A stretch of 29,264 nucleotides of DNA from Purshia tridentata. Lineage: Eukaryota > Streptophyta > Magnoliopsida > Rosales > Rosaceae. Location of the stretch: the NCBI GenBank assembly GCA_003254885.1, contig QANT01005164.1, forward strand, positions 1 to 29,264. The letters are read 5' to 3'. The notes beneath the pieces were generated by a model, which saw nothing but the letters and a program-made list of their open reading frames with translations, did no database searches and was not told where the DNA came from. The translations under genes and the position numbers were made by a program. Shown here piece after piece: positions 1-10,956 of this stretch; within the stretch, counting starts at the first letter, position 1, and every line of letters begins with the position of its first letter.

Positions 1-450
1 ATTTCTGTCGAAATTTAAAATTTCCCGAAATTTCCGTCGAAATTTTCCACAGAATCGAAATTTAACTCCTTATTAATGAGTATGAGCATGAGTGAGCATA
101 CTCATTAGTCAACCATATTCCAAATGGAATGTCCTAGAAGTTACTCAGAATATAATCAGTATTGGGTTAAATGTTTAGTTAAAAGCAAGGAATGTAATTT
201 CGATTTCGTTAGAAATTTCGATAAAAATTTTGACTAAATTTCGATTTCCCTAGGGTTTAGAAAAAAAACGACGGAAATTAATATCAAACAATGAAAATTT
301 TGAATAAAATTTTATTATATACTTATTTAACATATTATCTACTATATTTATAAAAAACATTAGAAGAATTAAATCATATTGTAAATTTCATATAATATAA
401 GGTAAATATAATGCGTACTGTAGTCAAATTCTATTAAAAATATAATATAA

Positions 451-526
451 ATATGGTATAAATATTATATTAAGGTATATTTAGGCTTAAAATATGGTAT
501 AAATATTTTATTAAGGTATGTTTAGG
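451..526. repeat. Two-copy direct repeat, period 41 bp
   Basis: A segment of about 35 bp beginning atatggtataaatatt and ending tttagg occurs at 451-486 and again from 492, with two or three substitutions. It is AT-rich and lies in the intergenic block, so it is probably replication slippage. Confidence 0.7.
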
Positions 527-1150
527 ATATTTTTAATTAATTTTTATATAGAAATATGTATTATATAAATTAAAAAACACCAAACCCCAACCAAACCTCA
601 AAACACCAAACCCCATATAACATATAAACAATTTTAAATTAAAAATACTTTATTATTATTATTTTTATATTCTCTCTCCTACTTTTCCACTCTTCTTATT
701 TTTCCATTTTCCCCCCTTGTTCCCTAGGTGCTGGGCCCTTTCTTTCCTTTTCTTTTCTTCTTCCTTTCCCCATCAACCTTCAACTGCAGACTTCCATTTC
801 TCTCCCCTGTGTGCCTACTGCCCAGCCAGAATTCAGTGTCACCGGCCACCTCTCGGCGATCCAAAGCCACCGGTCTACTCCCCAAGCCGACGCCAGCACA
901 ACCCAGCCATCACCCAGCCCTGTCGGCCTCTCCACTTGAGAAATTGCAGCCTACCCCGTCGGCTTTTTTTGCTATTTTCGGCCACCTCCGAGCTTCGATC
1001 ACTCATCTATTTTGTGGTTTTACTTTCTTCACCATAGACTTCCATTCCCCTAAAGTTTGAGGCGTCAATTTCCTATAATTTTGATTTTGATTTTTAAGAT
1101 TCAAACGAAATTTCAGAATTTTGCCAAAATTTACTTAAATTTCAGCGAAA

Positions 1151-1168
1151 TCGTCAAAATTTTGACGA
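1151..1168. repeat. 18-bp perfect palindrome in a GAAATTT-rich cluster
   Basis: The sequence tcgtcaaaattttgacga equals its own reverse complement. It sits among many GAAATTT/CGAAAT words at 1105-1185. A close relative (tttcgataaaaattttgac) occurs near 217-235, so the clusters on both sides of the pyrimidine-rich island share words partly in inverted orientation. Confidence 0.75.
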
Positions 1169-1502
1169 AATTACCGAAATTAGTTAAAAGTGTAACTTTC
1201 ACGAGCTTAATCATTGTTTATTTATTCGCTAATATGATACTAATCCGATCCCAAAACCCAATAGCAATCCAGATTAAGATACACTAGCTTAATAAAAAAT
1301 TGCAGATCAAATCAAAGCCAGAAAGCAAAAATTCATTAACACTGCATATAAATTATGTAATAAACTTTTACAAATTCGACGATCAAGATTCCGTGGATCA
1401 TACAACTCACCACTGAATGGATCATACAACCTTATATACATACATTAAACATCAATTATCCCCCGCGGAAATAATGTTAATACTGGTACAAGCTTAGATT
1501 AA

Positions 1503-2639
1503 CTAAAACGACGGGACCACGCCGTATCGGCAGAGACGTTCGGCTTCAATTTCCGCTTCTGAGCGCTTGGCGAACCTGCCTTTGATTCGCGGTCTCGTCT
1601 CGGCGTACGCTTTTCTCGATGCGTATCGGATGGTCTTCTCGAACTTTCGGTTCTTCCGCTTCTCTCTGTACCTCAACACCCTCGCTTCCCGATCCGCCGA
1701 CGAGAGCTGCACCGCCGGAGGCGACGACTCCACGACCACCGAGCTCATCGACTTGGCGTAATGATCCGACACGTCGTTCATCGTGTGTTTTCCATCTGGC
1801 ACAACGCTGACGTCCAGAGACGACGATGATAACTGAGCGCAAAGCAAAAACCAAAAAGATCAGATAAATGCAATATTTTCTAAGCCTACGTTTAGTTACT
1901 GAGAAATTTGAGATGAACTTACACTCTGGCTCAGACACTGAGGCTGGTAGCCATAGACGAAAGGCTTGGATCCGGAATAGTCCATTTCGAAGCAGAGGTG
2001 GTCGTTCAGAAGCTGAGGCTGAACGGTCTTGCTCTGAACCGGTACAACTCCGTCCGTACCACAACTGTTCTGCTGATCCTGAGCTTCAAGTTTTGGATCG
2101 ACCGGCCCGTAGTCCAGATCCAGATACGGATCCATGTCCGGGAACAGGTACTGGCCCGAATTCACATCCGGACTCTCCATTGCTGCTTTCGGGTTTGGGA
2201 GCAGCCACGAAGCAGCCTCGGCCTCTTCTCTACTGACCTCAGTCTCTCCGTCCACGTCGGAAAAGTAACGGTCTTCGAGGAAGTTGACGACAGCTGCGCC
2301 ACCAGATTTGACGGCGGGGACGTCTGAGTTGTTGGCGGCCGAGTTCACCGAGTCGTAGAAGGGCGTGATGGGAACTCGCTCGTGTCTGCGGCTGAGAGGG
2401 TTGGCGGAGTGGATGTCGCGGTCGCACGTGACGCAGAGGGCGGCGTCGTCGGCCTTGCACGTGACGTGGGCGGGAGCTTGCTCGCAGACCTCGCAGAGGC
2501 AGACGCGAGGGTGGCGCGATGCGAGCTTGTTGGCCGCGTGGACCCTGGAGTCGCAGCTGACGCAGAGGAAAGCCGAGTCGGCGCGGCAGAACAGAGTCGC
2601 CGTCGCCGATTTGCACGAGTCGCACAGCTTCGATGCCAT
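1503..2639 (-). CDS. COL: CONSTANS-like zinc-finger protein (two B-boxes plus CCT), group I
   Basis: Two exons on the minus strand: exon 1 2639-1923 and exon 2 1832-1503, giving 348 residues. The intron (1922-1833) starts GTAAGT, ends CAG, and is phase 0. B-box 1 begins at residue 6 ([13 protein letters not shown]) and has the Cys/His ladder C6, C9, C18, C26, C29, H34, H43. B-box 2 starts at C49 and ends near R88 ([11 protein letters not shown]). After an acidic, Gln/Pro-rich middle region, the CCT domain covers about 287-329 ([19 protein letters not shown] onward, Arg/Lys-rich). The C-terminus YGVVPSF is typical of the CO/COL1-5 group, and the N-terminus most resembles the COL3/COL4/COL5 type. 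In this family the B-boxes mediate protein contacts and the CCT binds DNA together with NF-Y, in nuclear light and photoperiod responses. The exact orthologue is not resolved. Confidence 0.95.
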
Positions 2640-2693
2640 AACCTTTGTTCACTAAAGGTTCACTGCACCGTAAAAGTCTGTAAGGCACTTGCG

Positions 2694-2712
2694 CTCTCTC
2701 TCTCTCTCCCTC
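2694..2712. repeat. CT/GA microsatellite in the COL 5' leader
   Basis: A CT-rich run 55-75 bp upstream of the COL start codon (GA-rich in the sense of the gene). Its position fits the 5' UTR or core promoter, where such tracts are common in plants. Confidence 0.7.
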
Positions 2713-2794
2713 TGTTTTTGTTTGTGTTGATTATACGTGTATGGGTTTATCTGGTGGGCCTAAGGATATCTGGGGGTTGGCGAATGAATGATCG

Positions 2795-2802
2795 ACACGT
2801 GG
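2795..2802. promoter_or_regulatory. G-box / ABRE-like element upstream of COL
   Basis: ACACGTGG, with the palindromic core CACGTG at 2796-2801, lies about 155 bp upstream of the COL start codon. bZIP (HY5, ABF) and bHLH (PIF) factors bind this core. A G-box in the proximal promoter of a light/clock-type gene is plausible, but no occupancy can be inferred from sequence alone. Confidence 0.5.
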
Positions 2803-2955
2803 ATGAAGCTTAGCCAAAAGATGGGATTTACGAGTGAAAATGTTGTGCTGTCAAACATCAATTTAGGTGGAGCCCATGAGAGATGGGTCTTCGTTTGTTT
2901 CTGGGGGTTGTTTTGGCTTGGCATTTTCGCAATGTCGTGTGAGGAGCATGGGATT

Positions 2956-2989
2956 GTGGGGCCCACAATAATGGTGGGGTGGGACCCAC
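2956..2989. promoter_or_regulatory. Pair of TCP-type palindromes upstream of COL
   Basis: GTGGGGCCCAC at 2956-2966 and GTGGGACCCAC at 2979-2989 match the GTGGGNCC/GGNCCCAC consensus on both strands. Their starts are 23 bp apart, about two helical turns. They lie about 320-350 bp upstream of the COL start codon. TCP factors bind such sites as dimers. Confidence 0.5.
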
Positions 2990-3018
2990 ATGGGTGCGAA
3001 GCCCAAGTAGGTCTTTGA

Positions 3019-4708
3019 ATTCAGTGGACCTGTTGTAGGGTGTAGGCAGGGAAGAGTGCTGAGGACAGAAACTTCATGGATGATAAAAAGGTATAAAATA
3101 GTAATATAACATTTATTAAATTTTTGTACTATTTTCTATGATAATATATATATAAATGACATTTATAAATCAGACACTAAAAAAGAAAACTTATTTGAAT
3201 TGGTTATATTACATATACAGTTGTATAAAATAATTACTCTAGTCATACATGTTTTATGTAAGTATCCAATAAAAGTTTTTCTGAGAGGCCTCATGTAGAA
3301 TTAAGAGAGGTGAAGGTGAAGAATTAAGTGGAGATTGAGAAAGGGTTCCCAAAGTCCCAAGTCCCATGTGCAAGGCGAAGCACGGTACATGCATGAGTAA
3401 AAACACTTTAGAAAAGCAAAAACGAAGAGGCATGTGTTGTGTGGACGGAGACTTTAGAAACCCCACACCCAAGTCGGCAAATTACATTACCCAACAGCCT
3501 ACCTGTATGTATGTATGTGTCATCTCATCTATAATTACACCATCAGGCACCAGCTGCAACCAGTACAGCGTTGCTTGGGAGTTGGGACCCTATTAATCAC
3601 TGCATGCACCATTTTGGGCCAAGACAAATGCTTTGGACTTCACAATTTGGAACGACTGATCAGGATGTTGAATGTTGAAACGGGCTAGCCCAAAAATGAT
3701 CCAAACAAAGTTTTTGGGCTCAGCAACTAAATCTAGTTGCGGGCCTTTACCTACTTGGCGGCCCAAACCTAGTTACTTACTGTCTCTTACTCCAATACTG
3801 TTGGCCAACACCTGAGTGGCTAAGTGGTGCAGTGCAGTACGGTACAGGAGAGAGGCCAGCAGCATTTAAGAGCCTCCTATTTACACGTAACTTTCCCAAT
3901 AACAATCTAACCATTCAATGCTTCACACGTCTTCCTTTCTTGCATCCCAAGAAAACAGCGAAGGCTGATCTCAGCTTTCTCGTGACCCATCCTAATCTTG
4001 AATACTCTCCAACTTTGTCTTGTCACCACCACAAATTTCCGGCCGGCGATGTTGGGTTTTGGGAAATGAAACGTCCCAATATTAAGAAAAAAGGAAAGAA
4101 TATGTCGTCATTTTCCTTTGCTTTATTCCTTTCTCTTTAATCCCTCCCTTGGAAGTGACTTAAACAATGTCTCCAAGACAACATTATTCCCGCGACACAC
4201 CGTTTTATATAAACTTTTTGAGAAATTTTTATGTTAGTGATATTTAAAGAGAAAATTTAAATAATAAGGCCCCAGTGCTGTTTGTGGGTTTGGTTCACTT
4301 TCATAAACAATTTTAATTTTGTGGCCAGATTATATTTGTTGTGCTCCAAACTCATGCCTTCTCAAAAGCCTGCCCCTATTTTTTTATTCGAGAAAGAGTA
4401 AAACAAAAAACCAGAAACATGTTTCAATTATAGTGTAGCAGGCAAAACAAAAGTCATGTTGTCCAACTGTAAGTACTGCATGGGAAAATGGTAAAATAAA
4501 ATTAATTTGTAAAATACGATTGTAATTAGCTGGAAGCCTGGAACCAAAGAAAAGTACTCATCTCTCTCGGCAAAATTTACATTTCCCGAACAAAATTAGA
4601 CAAAAACCAAAGCCCACATAAAAAGAAAACAAAAAATTGAAGGAAAACTCTCTTTCCTCACTCTGTCTCCAAAAATATGCCCAATACTGAAAGAAAGCAG
4701 CAGCTAGC
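3019..4708. other. Intergenic region between COL and GDU
   Basis: No gene is supported. Several TGGGCC/GGCCCA words occur at about 3615-3765. A 102-codon ATG-started frame at 3832-4140 shows no recognisable domain or bias and is probably chance. The right end (about 4380-4708) is likely the GDU 3' UTR: a minus-strand AATAAA-type signal is present near 4382-4387. Confidence 0.5.
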
Positions 4709-5293
4709 TCACTGGTTTTGATGTTGGGCTTCTTCTTGTAATTGTCTCTCTTGGGTGTGATCTGTGTCTCTGTTTTGTGCAGTTACAGCTTCATCGTGAT
4801 CATGGGTACTGAGTTGACTCAGTTCTTCTTTCACTTTCTCAGGATTCTGTTCCTTACGGTTTCCCTCTGTTTGATGGTTGTCCTCATCGACATGGCAATG
4901 ACAAAATGAAGCAGGTTTAGAGCACACAGACACAGGCGTGGCCAAGCAGGTTGGCTGCTGATGCCCAGCCATTATGACCAAAATTTTCTCTTCGAAAACC
5001 TTCGGAGGCGCCTTGCTGGGTTCGCCTTCTTTCTCAGCATCACCACTCTCCAAGTCTCTCTGATCATCACCCCCTTCTCTGTCGTCTAAGTGCCCTGAAA
5101 GCTTCCAGTAGGAGCAGGCCAAGATCAAGAGCGCGAACGCAATCAGACCCAGCATCGCTGCTAGGCCTCCGAACAGGTATGGAACTGGTGAATGCCATGG
5201 TGAGCGCTGCTGTGACGTGGCAGCTGGTGTTGGTGATAGTGATTCCATTGAAGATTTTGTTGGTGCATTAGAAATGGCCATTATGGTTCTCAT
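4709..5293 (-). CDS. GDU: GLUTAMINE DUMPER-like single-pass membrane protein
   Basis: Intronless, 194 residues from MRTIMAISN; an alternative Met lies four codons downstream. The open frame continues upstream of this Met for 97 codons, but a TATA box lies inside that extension, so the downstream start is chosen. A membrane segment spans about residues 39-61 (VPYLFGGLAAMLGLIAFAL onward), preceded by a Ser/Pro-rich N-terminus and followed by an acidic stretch (about 70-91). The family hallmark VIMAG is at 106-110. In Arabidopsis GDU1 this motif is needed for interaction with the ubiquitin ligase LOG2, and overexpression increases amino-acid export. The tail is unusual: a Cys cluster (about 115-135) and then a Glu/Gln/His-rich, probably disordered end (about 140-194), longer than the roughly 160-residue Arabidopsis proteins. 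Which GDU paralogue it represents is not resolved. Confidence 0.92.
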   Translation of the reverse strand: MRTIMAISNAPTKSSMESLSPTPAATSQQRSPWHSPVPYLFGGLAAMLGLIAFALLILACSYWKLSGHLDDREGGDDQRDLESGDAEKEGEPSKAPPKVFEEKILVIMAGHQQPTCLATPVSVCSKPASFCHCHVDEDNHQTEGNRKEQNPEKVKEELSQLSTHDHDEAVTAQNRDTDHTQERQLQEEAQHQNQ

Positions 5294-5397
5294 TTTCTTT
5301 GTTTTAATTTTTTTTTGGGAGGAGGGTGAGGAAGGTTTGGAGTAGACGAGGAAGGTGCGGAATGTGAACCTGTGAAACAGAGGTGGAGGAGCTATGG

Positions 5398-5405
5398 TAT
5401 TTATA
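5398..5405 (-). promoter_or_regulatory. TATA box of the GDU gene
   Basis: On the minus strand the sequence reads TATAAATA, 105 bp upstream of the chosen start codon. This predicts a 5' UTR of roughly 75 nt. A GA/CT-rich tract follows further upstream at about 5427-5462. Confidence 0.75.
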
Positions 5406-5729
5406 ACAGGGGAAAGTGTGTTGGTGTCTCTCTCTATCTGTGTGTCATCGAGAGAGAGAGAGGATGGGGGCCTTCTGCTTTTTCCTTTATTAGGGTCACG
5501 GATTTGGCCCCTTATTTTGTTGTAAACAGGGCCTTTACTCTCTGGGCCTCCAAATATTTGCATTGATTGTTCTTTAGGGCCCAATATTATTTTTTAACAA
5601 TAAATAAACCCTTTGAATTTTCATGTTTTATTATTCGTCTGGTGATATGTTTGAGGAGTCATCAAATTCAATTCTTCGTTTTTAGGAAAAAAGTTTGTGC
5701 GTAACCGATACACAGCTACGTGTACGTAG

Positions 5730-5835
5730 TGTAGCTAATTCAATATGTCACAATATGAGTAGATGTTTTTAATATTCTACTTTATTAATATAAATTTATC
5801 GTACAATAATACATTTATATATTGAATTAGTTACA
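5730..5835. repeat. Foldback element with 17-bp imperfect inverted ends (MITE-like)
   Basis: tgtagctaattcaatat at 5730-5746 is matched in inverted orientation at 5819-5835 (atattgaattagttaca) with one mismatch. The interior is about 72 bp and AT-rich. Weaker inverted similarity continues about 12 bp outward on both sides. I see no clear target-site duplication, so the transposon class is unknown. Confidence 0.5.
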
Positions 5836-6441
5836 TCATGTGATGATATATGAAATACACTCAATAATATTTTTATGTATTATTTTTACATAGGTTGAAA
5901 AAGATAGGAAAACAAAACATCATAGTTGAAATGTTACAGTTATATTAAAACATTATCATGATCCATTTTTGTGCAGACATGTCATTTCGCTTAAGTTACA
6001 CCTTATTCAAATTAAGATCCCGGACAACATATAGTGGTGCTCTTACGTACAAGGAGGAAGAATATGATCATAAGGGTAGGTGCCTACCACATCTGAAATA
6101 ATATGGATTTGTGTAGGCCAATGATCGAGCTTGTTGAGCAATGATTAAAATAATGTCATTGCACAAAATGGGTTAAACTTGTTTAATCTGAGAGATCAGA
6201 TATGAAATCTAAAAACAATTTGTTACCTGAATAATAAGAGTGGGGTTGAATAAAATTAATAATTAGCAACAGTAACTGGTACTCTTGCTCTCTTGTTTGT
6301 TTTCGGATGTGGGGTGAGGAATATATATTATTCTAAACCTCCACTAATGTGTCTAGAAGGGAATGTTTTGGGTGGGTGATGTAATTAAAATTTTCAGTGT
6401 CATAATAAAGGAAAATGAATTGAATTGGGATCAATTCAAGG

Positions 6442-6623
6442 TTGGGTCCATGTCTAGAGCCACAGTGAAAATGCACTGAGTTTAGTCTCTGATGAGGAGG
6501 AGGAGATGTGTATATAATGAAAAAGACAACAATGATTGGATAAGGATGGAAATTGGGTCCATGTCTAGAGCCACAGTGAAAATGCACATGAAAAAGACAA
6601 CAATGATTGGATAAGGATGGAAA
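6442..6623. repeat. Tandem duplication, second unit with a 40-bp internal deletion
   Basis: Unit 1 (6442-6552) is made of A (35 bp, starts ttgggtccatgtctagagcc), a 40-bp spacer, and B (36 bp, starts atgaaaaagacaacaatg). Unit 2 (6553-6623) repeats A and B without the spacer and follows directly. The A and B copies look identical, which suggests a recent event. Confidence 0.85.
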
Positions 6624-6820
6624 AGAATAGGCATTGTGGCCTTGTGGGTAAAGTGGCAGCAAAATTAAGGTTGATTTCTCTATTCTTTAGTGATCTGATT
6701 TTATTTGTTGGTGTCCCATTTCTAAGATAGCCATCTTTAGTTGTAGGCTTGTAGCACTAGCACTTCCACTTTAAGCATAGCCTCTTTTTCTTTTTGATCT
6801 AGTTGAAAGTTGTTAATTAA

Positions 6821-6886
6821 ACACAATTAACTGGCCAATAAACCACACAATTAACTCGCCAATAAACCACACAATTAACTCGCAGC
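6821..6886. repeat. 24-bp tandem repeat, about 2.6 copies
   Basis: The unit cacaattaactsgccaataaac plus two bases starts at 6822, 6846 and 6870 with period 24. One C/G difference separates the first two copies and the third is partial. Confidence 0.85.
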
Positions 6887-9800
6887 TAGACCTTTTAGGG
6901 TCGTATTCATATAGTCCTGGCTGATGTAGAGAGCTCGATCATGACCTAATATTTTGTGCTATTAATATCATTTGATTTAATGCATAGGCAAATAATGTGA
7001 CAGCTATTTTGGATAGATTCCGCAGATATTTATGAGCTGGGTTATGCATGGTTGTGTGGGGATCGGAATTGAAAGGAAAGCTGCAAAACCAAGTTTTGAT
7101 TGAAAAGAGGTAATTAATTGTAATCCAAAGCAAAGTCGTTTAATTATTGATTTTGAGGAATTTGATGATTGACTTAATAATGTGAACTTGAATCGCATCA
7201 GAGACATAGGATCAATTCGTTTGATGAAGGTAGCCGAAGGGAATTAGCAAGCAGTGCAGCTCAGGTAGGAAGAATGTGGGGCCCGGGAACATTGTGAAAA
7301 TTATGACTTTAAATTTATAATTATATAATATGATCCCCACCTGCGTCAACATCCTGCCTTCTTTATGCTTTGCTTCCCCACCCTCTCCGCCCAACCCGCC
7401 CCATTGCCTCCGACACTTGCCCCTTCAATATCAACTCAGATATTCACATTTCTTTCTTATAAACCCTAATTACGTACGTAACGCTTAATCAAACTTTTAT
7501 CTACTCAATATTACTAAATATATATCGTCTTTTTATGTTTGTTTGAAAGTACTTGTTGTTGTGGATTATTGAGAGTATGAGATGAGTTCATTTTCAATTT
7601 GATTCGTCCTATGAAGACATGCTATACTAATTTAGGGTTTCATCATATTTTAAGCATCTTTCATGATCATAGCATCTTTCATCATATTTTAAAAGTAATT
7701 TATATTTTTCACATATACACAAGTTAATATATAACAAAAACATGTTTGCTAGTTAGCTAGAAAGAGGTTGTTTAATTTGGGAGAAACATATCGAAAAAGG
7801 GAAATACCTTTGTGTATTTTTGTTTTTGGGGGGGAATTTTAATTATAAAATATATCAGACTCTTATTATAAACTTTAATTAGTAATACCTTTAGCCGTTA
7901 AATCTGTAGTGATGTATATTATTAGTTTTTTTTTTCTTCCTAAAAGTCCTTATTTGTATTGTTTGATTCAAGACAATACTAAGGCAATCATTTTTTTTTC
8001 TGAATACTATAGCAATAATTAGTTTACGTCCACATATATTTGATTCCTGTTATTTATTTTTTTAAATAACAGTTTTAAACTTTTAATAATAATCCCATGA
8101 TGTTGGTAATAAGTTAACTAATAAGATTAGAACTAAAAATTGAATAAATAAAGATTTTTTTTTTGGGTTGATATAATGTTCTCTCCTTTTTGATGGCATG
8201 GATTCCATTATTATAAGTCCAATTGAACAAAATTAACTTCTCTCTCTCCCATTAATTATAAATATGGTTTACTTTCGGTCCATTTTGATGCTTGATCACG
8301 TCAAGAAGAGACAATAGATATTCCCTTTGTGTCACCCGAAGCCACTTGGGAAGTTGGGAGTTGAAATTCTCTCCCCTTCTAAAACATAACTTGGGTTCTT
8401 CTTGCACATTGATCAGCAGCGGATCACCTGTCTCTTCACAAAACCTAATCAGATAATTAAGCAGATCGATCCACTCCACGCAACTTTTGTACTTAACCTT
8501 CTTTTTTAATTATTAATCTTTGTTTTTTAGTAAGCGATGTTTGCTAGCTCATCATTATTAAGCAGTTAAATAGCTAGTTTTGTACATACCTAGTAACTTT
8601 TTAGTGTACAGTGATGATTAACCAGTTAAAAAAAAGGAAGACCTTGCAGTAAAACGTGTGCAGCATCAATTAGTTAGTGTGCGTTTATGGTCATTTATAA
8701 ACTAATAAATCATGATTAGTGCTAAAAACGAAACCCCATATAGCTAAAAGAAGAGAATAATATCTTATATGTATCTATTTAATTAAGTACATATGAAGGC
8801 ATTGCTAGAATGATGTGAAATATATTAGTATTGTATTATAATGGATTAAGTGTTACAAAAAGAAAATGATTATTATATATACAAATAGGACATGCACAGT
8901 GCTTGTAGGGACTAGGAGACAATAATTAAGCCAAATTTGTGATTTTAATGAAAGGTTAGCGTCGAAAATAATCTAGCTAATTAAGAGAAAGAAGTAGTAG
9001 CCATGGTGATGGGTATGATGGTGTTGGAATCTTGTGGCGCAACATAGAAAACAATGAGAAAAGATGGCACCTGTTCCCACTACTTGAGTGGGCTTAATTG
9101 GGTGACGTACTTAAAGACCCTTTTAATATATGCTTCTCCTTTGGATTTAGATAAGGGAGAGCTGCCACTAGCTTTTACATCACCCACCCAAACCCCCATA
9201 TATGATATATCATATATATATATATATACAGATCTTTTTTAGGGTAGACGCGTCCATTTTTTTGTTTTTTAAGATTCTAATCGTTGAGTTGTTCGGTAAT
9301 GAATTTCTAATAACAATTGAGCACTACAACAAGTGTTCGGCATTGCTTTTTTCGTCGGCTTTTGAGGGTACTTTTTTAGAGTATAGAATGAAATTTGTGA
9401 AGATTGCATATTAAGTTTTAACTAAAAATTCGTGAAAAAGAAAATGTAGACGTCCTTTCTAGAGAAAGACTAAATATATATATGTTCTTTCTATTTAGAG
9501 ATCTCTCAAATAATTTTATTTAAGAGATTCTTCATAGGGCCTACTTTATATAATATTTTAACAATTTGAACTGTTTATTTTTTAGGTCTATATTCAAATA
9601 TTATACTTACAATAAATTAGACAAATAAAAAACTTTTAATATCATACTTTGATAAAATGAATAAATGAATATTATAATTTTGACAATAACACTTGAAATG
9701 ACAATCATTTAATCAACAGTTAAATAATTTATGATTAACATAATAAACGGTTTTGATTATAAAAATACAATATAAAGTAAACACCACAAAAAAATCCTTT

Positions 9801-10956
9801 AAATAAGTTTGTTTCAGAAATTCTTGAATGGAACTATACCTCAGCATGTATTGTTTGTGCATGCATATTATATAGCCATACAGGCAAAAGAGACAGACCA
9901 ATTCTTAAATCAGAGCTAGCACTGCGTACTATATTGATGTCCTTGCCTCCTAGGTGTTGTAGTTTTGGACCCACAAACATAATTTAGTTATTATTCTTAT
10001 ACTCTCTAAAAGTTGTTTCTCAGATATATTTCCAATTTAATATTATTAATTCATTCAATAAAGAAAGTTATTTTTTAAGTTATTTTATGAGCCAAAATAT
10101 GAAATTGAGTTAAAATTATCATATGTTTAATACATAAAACAGGTGCAGACTTGCATCACATAAATAGTTAATTACAATTAAAGAGTAGTAGTATTGCTAG
10201 CTTCAATGTAAAGACTAGTACTGGGAGTTGAGTCGTTTTCTTATATATGCGCATATAAACCAGGACATATACTGGGACCCTATATATTCAAATAGCATAT
10301 CTTCCTTTGCGTTATATATGTCTGTAAGACTATGAAATATATATGATGGATTTCATAGTATATGATGGAACATAAGCTTTTCACAATCTGCTTCCCTATG
10401 TACTATGCAGGTGGGATTCAAATTCAAATTTCTATTTGTTATTTGAATATTGAGCTGGCTAGCTATATTTCTTTCAACTTGTTACAACATATATCTCACT
10501 TTATGTGTTGGCCTTTGGCTTTCTCGAAGATCAATCCACAAAAGTCAACATCCATACATATAATGGAGGAGGCCACGTACATATTCCTTTTGAAAATTGA
10601 GTCTGTGAGTTGGGTACTACTCCAAATGCAAGTTACACACACAGTGAGTGTTACAGATTCATATTTGAGTATCGACATTAATCCATATTCCACTTTTTTA
10701 GTTGAACAATTGGATATATATATATATATATTACACACAACATGAGAATATGAATATCGATCAAATCTAGTTTAAGATCTTATGATTTGGACTAAACCTT
10801 GTCAGATCATGCTGATATGACACTGTCTAGTGCCTTACTATACAAGATTTAACTTACATCTCATCACAATTTTAATTTTTACCAATAAATGTTGCATGTT
10901 GCTTTGGCGGCCAATTTCTCTTGCTCTTATGTGAGCAAGATCCAATCACCTTTGAT

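Larger units (their letters stand above)
1..1502. other. Intergenic repeat-like region without a convincing gene
   Basis: Clusters of GAAATTT/AAATTTCG words lie at about 1-60, 195-250 and 1105-1185. Between them is AT-rich sequence (about 290-680) and then a pyrimidine-rich, GC-richer island (about 680-1050). Two overlapping open frames of 106 and 110 codons in the island read as low-complexity Phe/Pro/Ser text with no recognisable domain, so I do not call them genes. A 16-bp word (aaaacaccaaacccca) occurs at 574-589 and again at 600-615. The part next to 1503 should hold the 3' UTR of the CONSTANS-like gene. The whole block could be a degraded transposable element, but its ends are not defined inside the window. 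Confidence 0.5.

Noticed and set aside
717..1060. Two overlapping open frames of 106 and 110 codons with ATG starts
   Set aside because: Both are low-complexity Phe/Pro/Ser text produced by a pyrimidine-rich island; no domain, and the two frames overlap in the same stretch.
2239..2813. Long frames on both strands over the COL first exon
   Set aside because: They are shadows of the GC-rich B-box coding sequence; the COL frame has clear domains and a matching second exon.
3832..4140. 102-codon ATG-started frame between COL and GDU
   Set aside because: No recognisable domain, no promoter evidence, and a composition typical of chance.
5294..5584. 97-codon N-terminal extension of the GDU frame
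   Set aside because: A TATA box and a GA/CT-rich tract lie inside it, and GDU proteins start shortly before the membrane segment.
6333..6662. 109-codon frame with an internal repeat (HFHCGSRHGPN twice)
   Set aside because: The peptide repeat only reflects the non-coding tandem duplication at 6442-6623.
9198..9217. 20-bp perfect palindrome in AT-rich sequence
   Set aside because: It is made of simple AT/ATG alternation next to an AT microsatellite, so it is expected by chance and not a site by itself.
10362..10745. 127-codon frame in the intergenic region
   Set aside because: AT-rich, ends in an AT microsatellite, no domain and no splice or promoter context.
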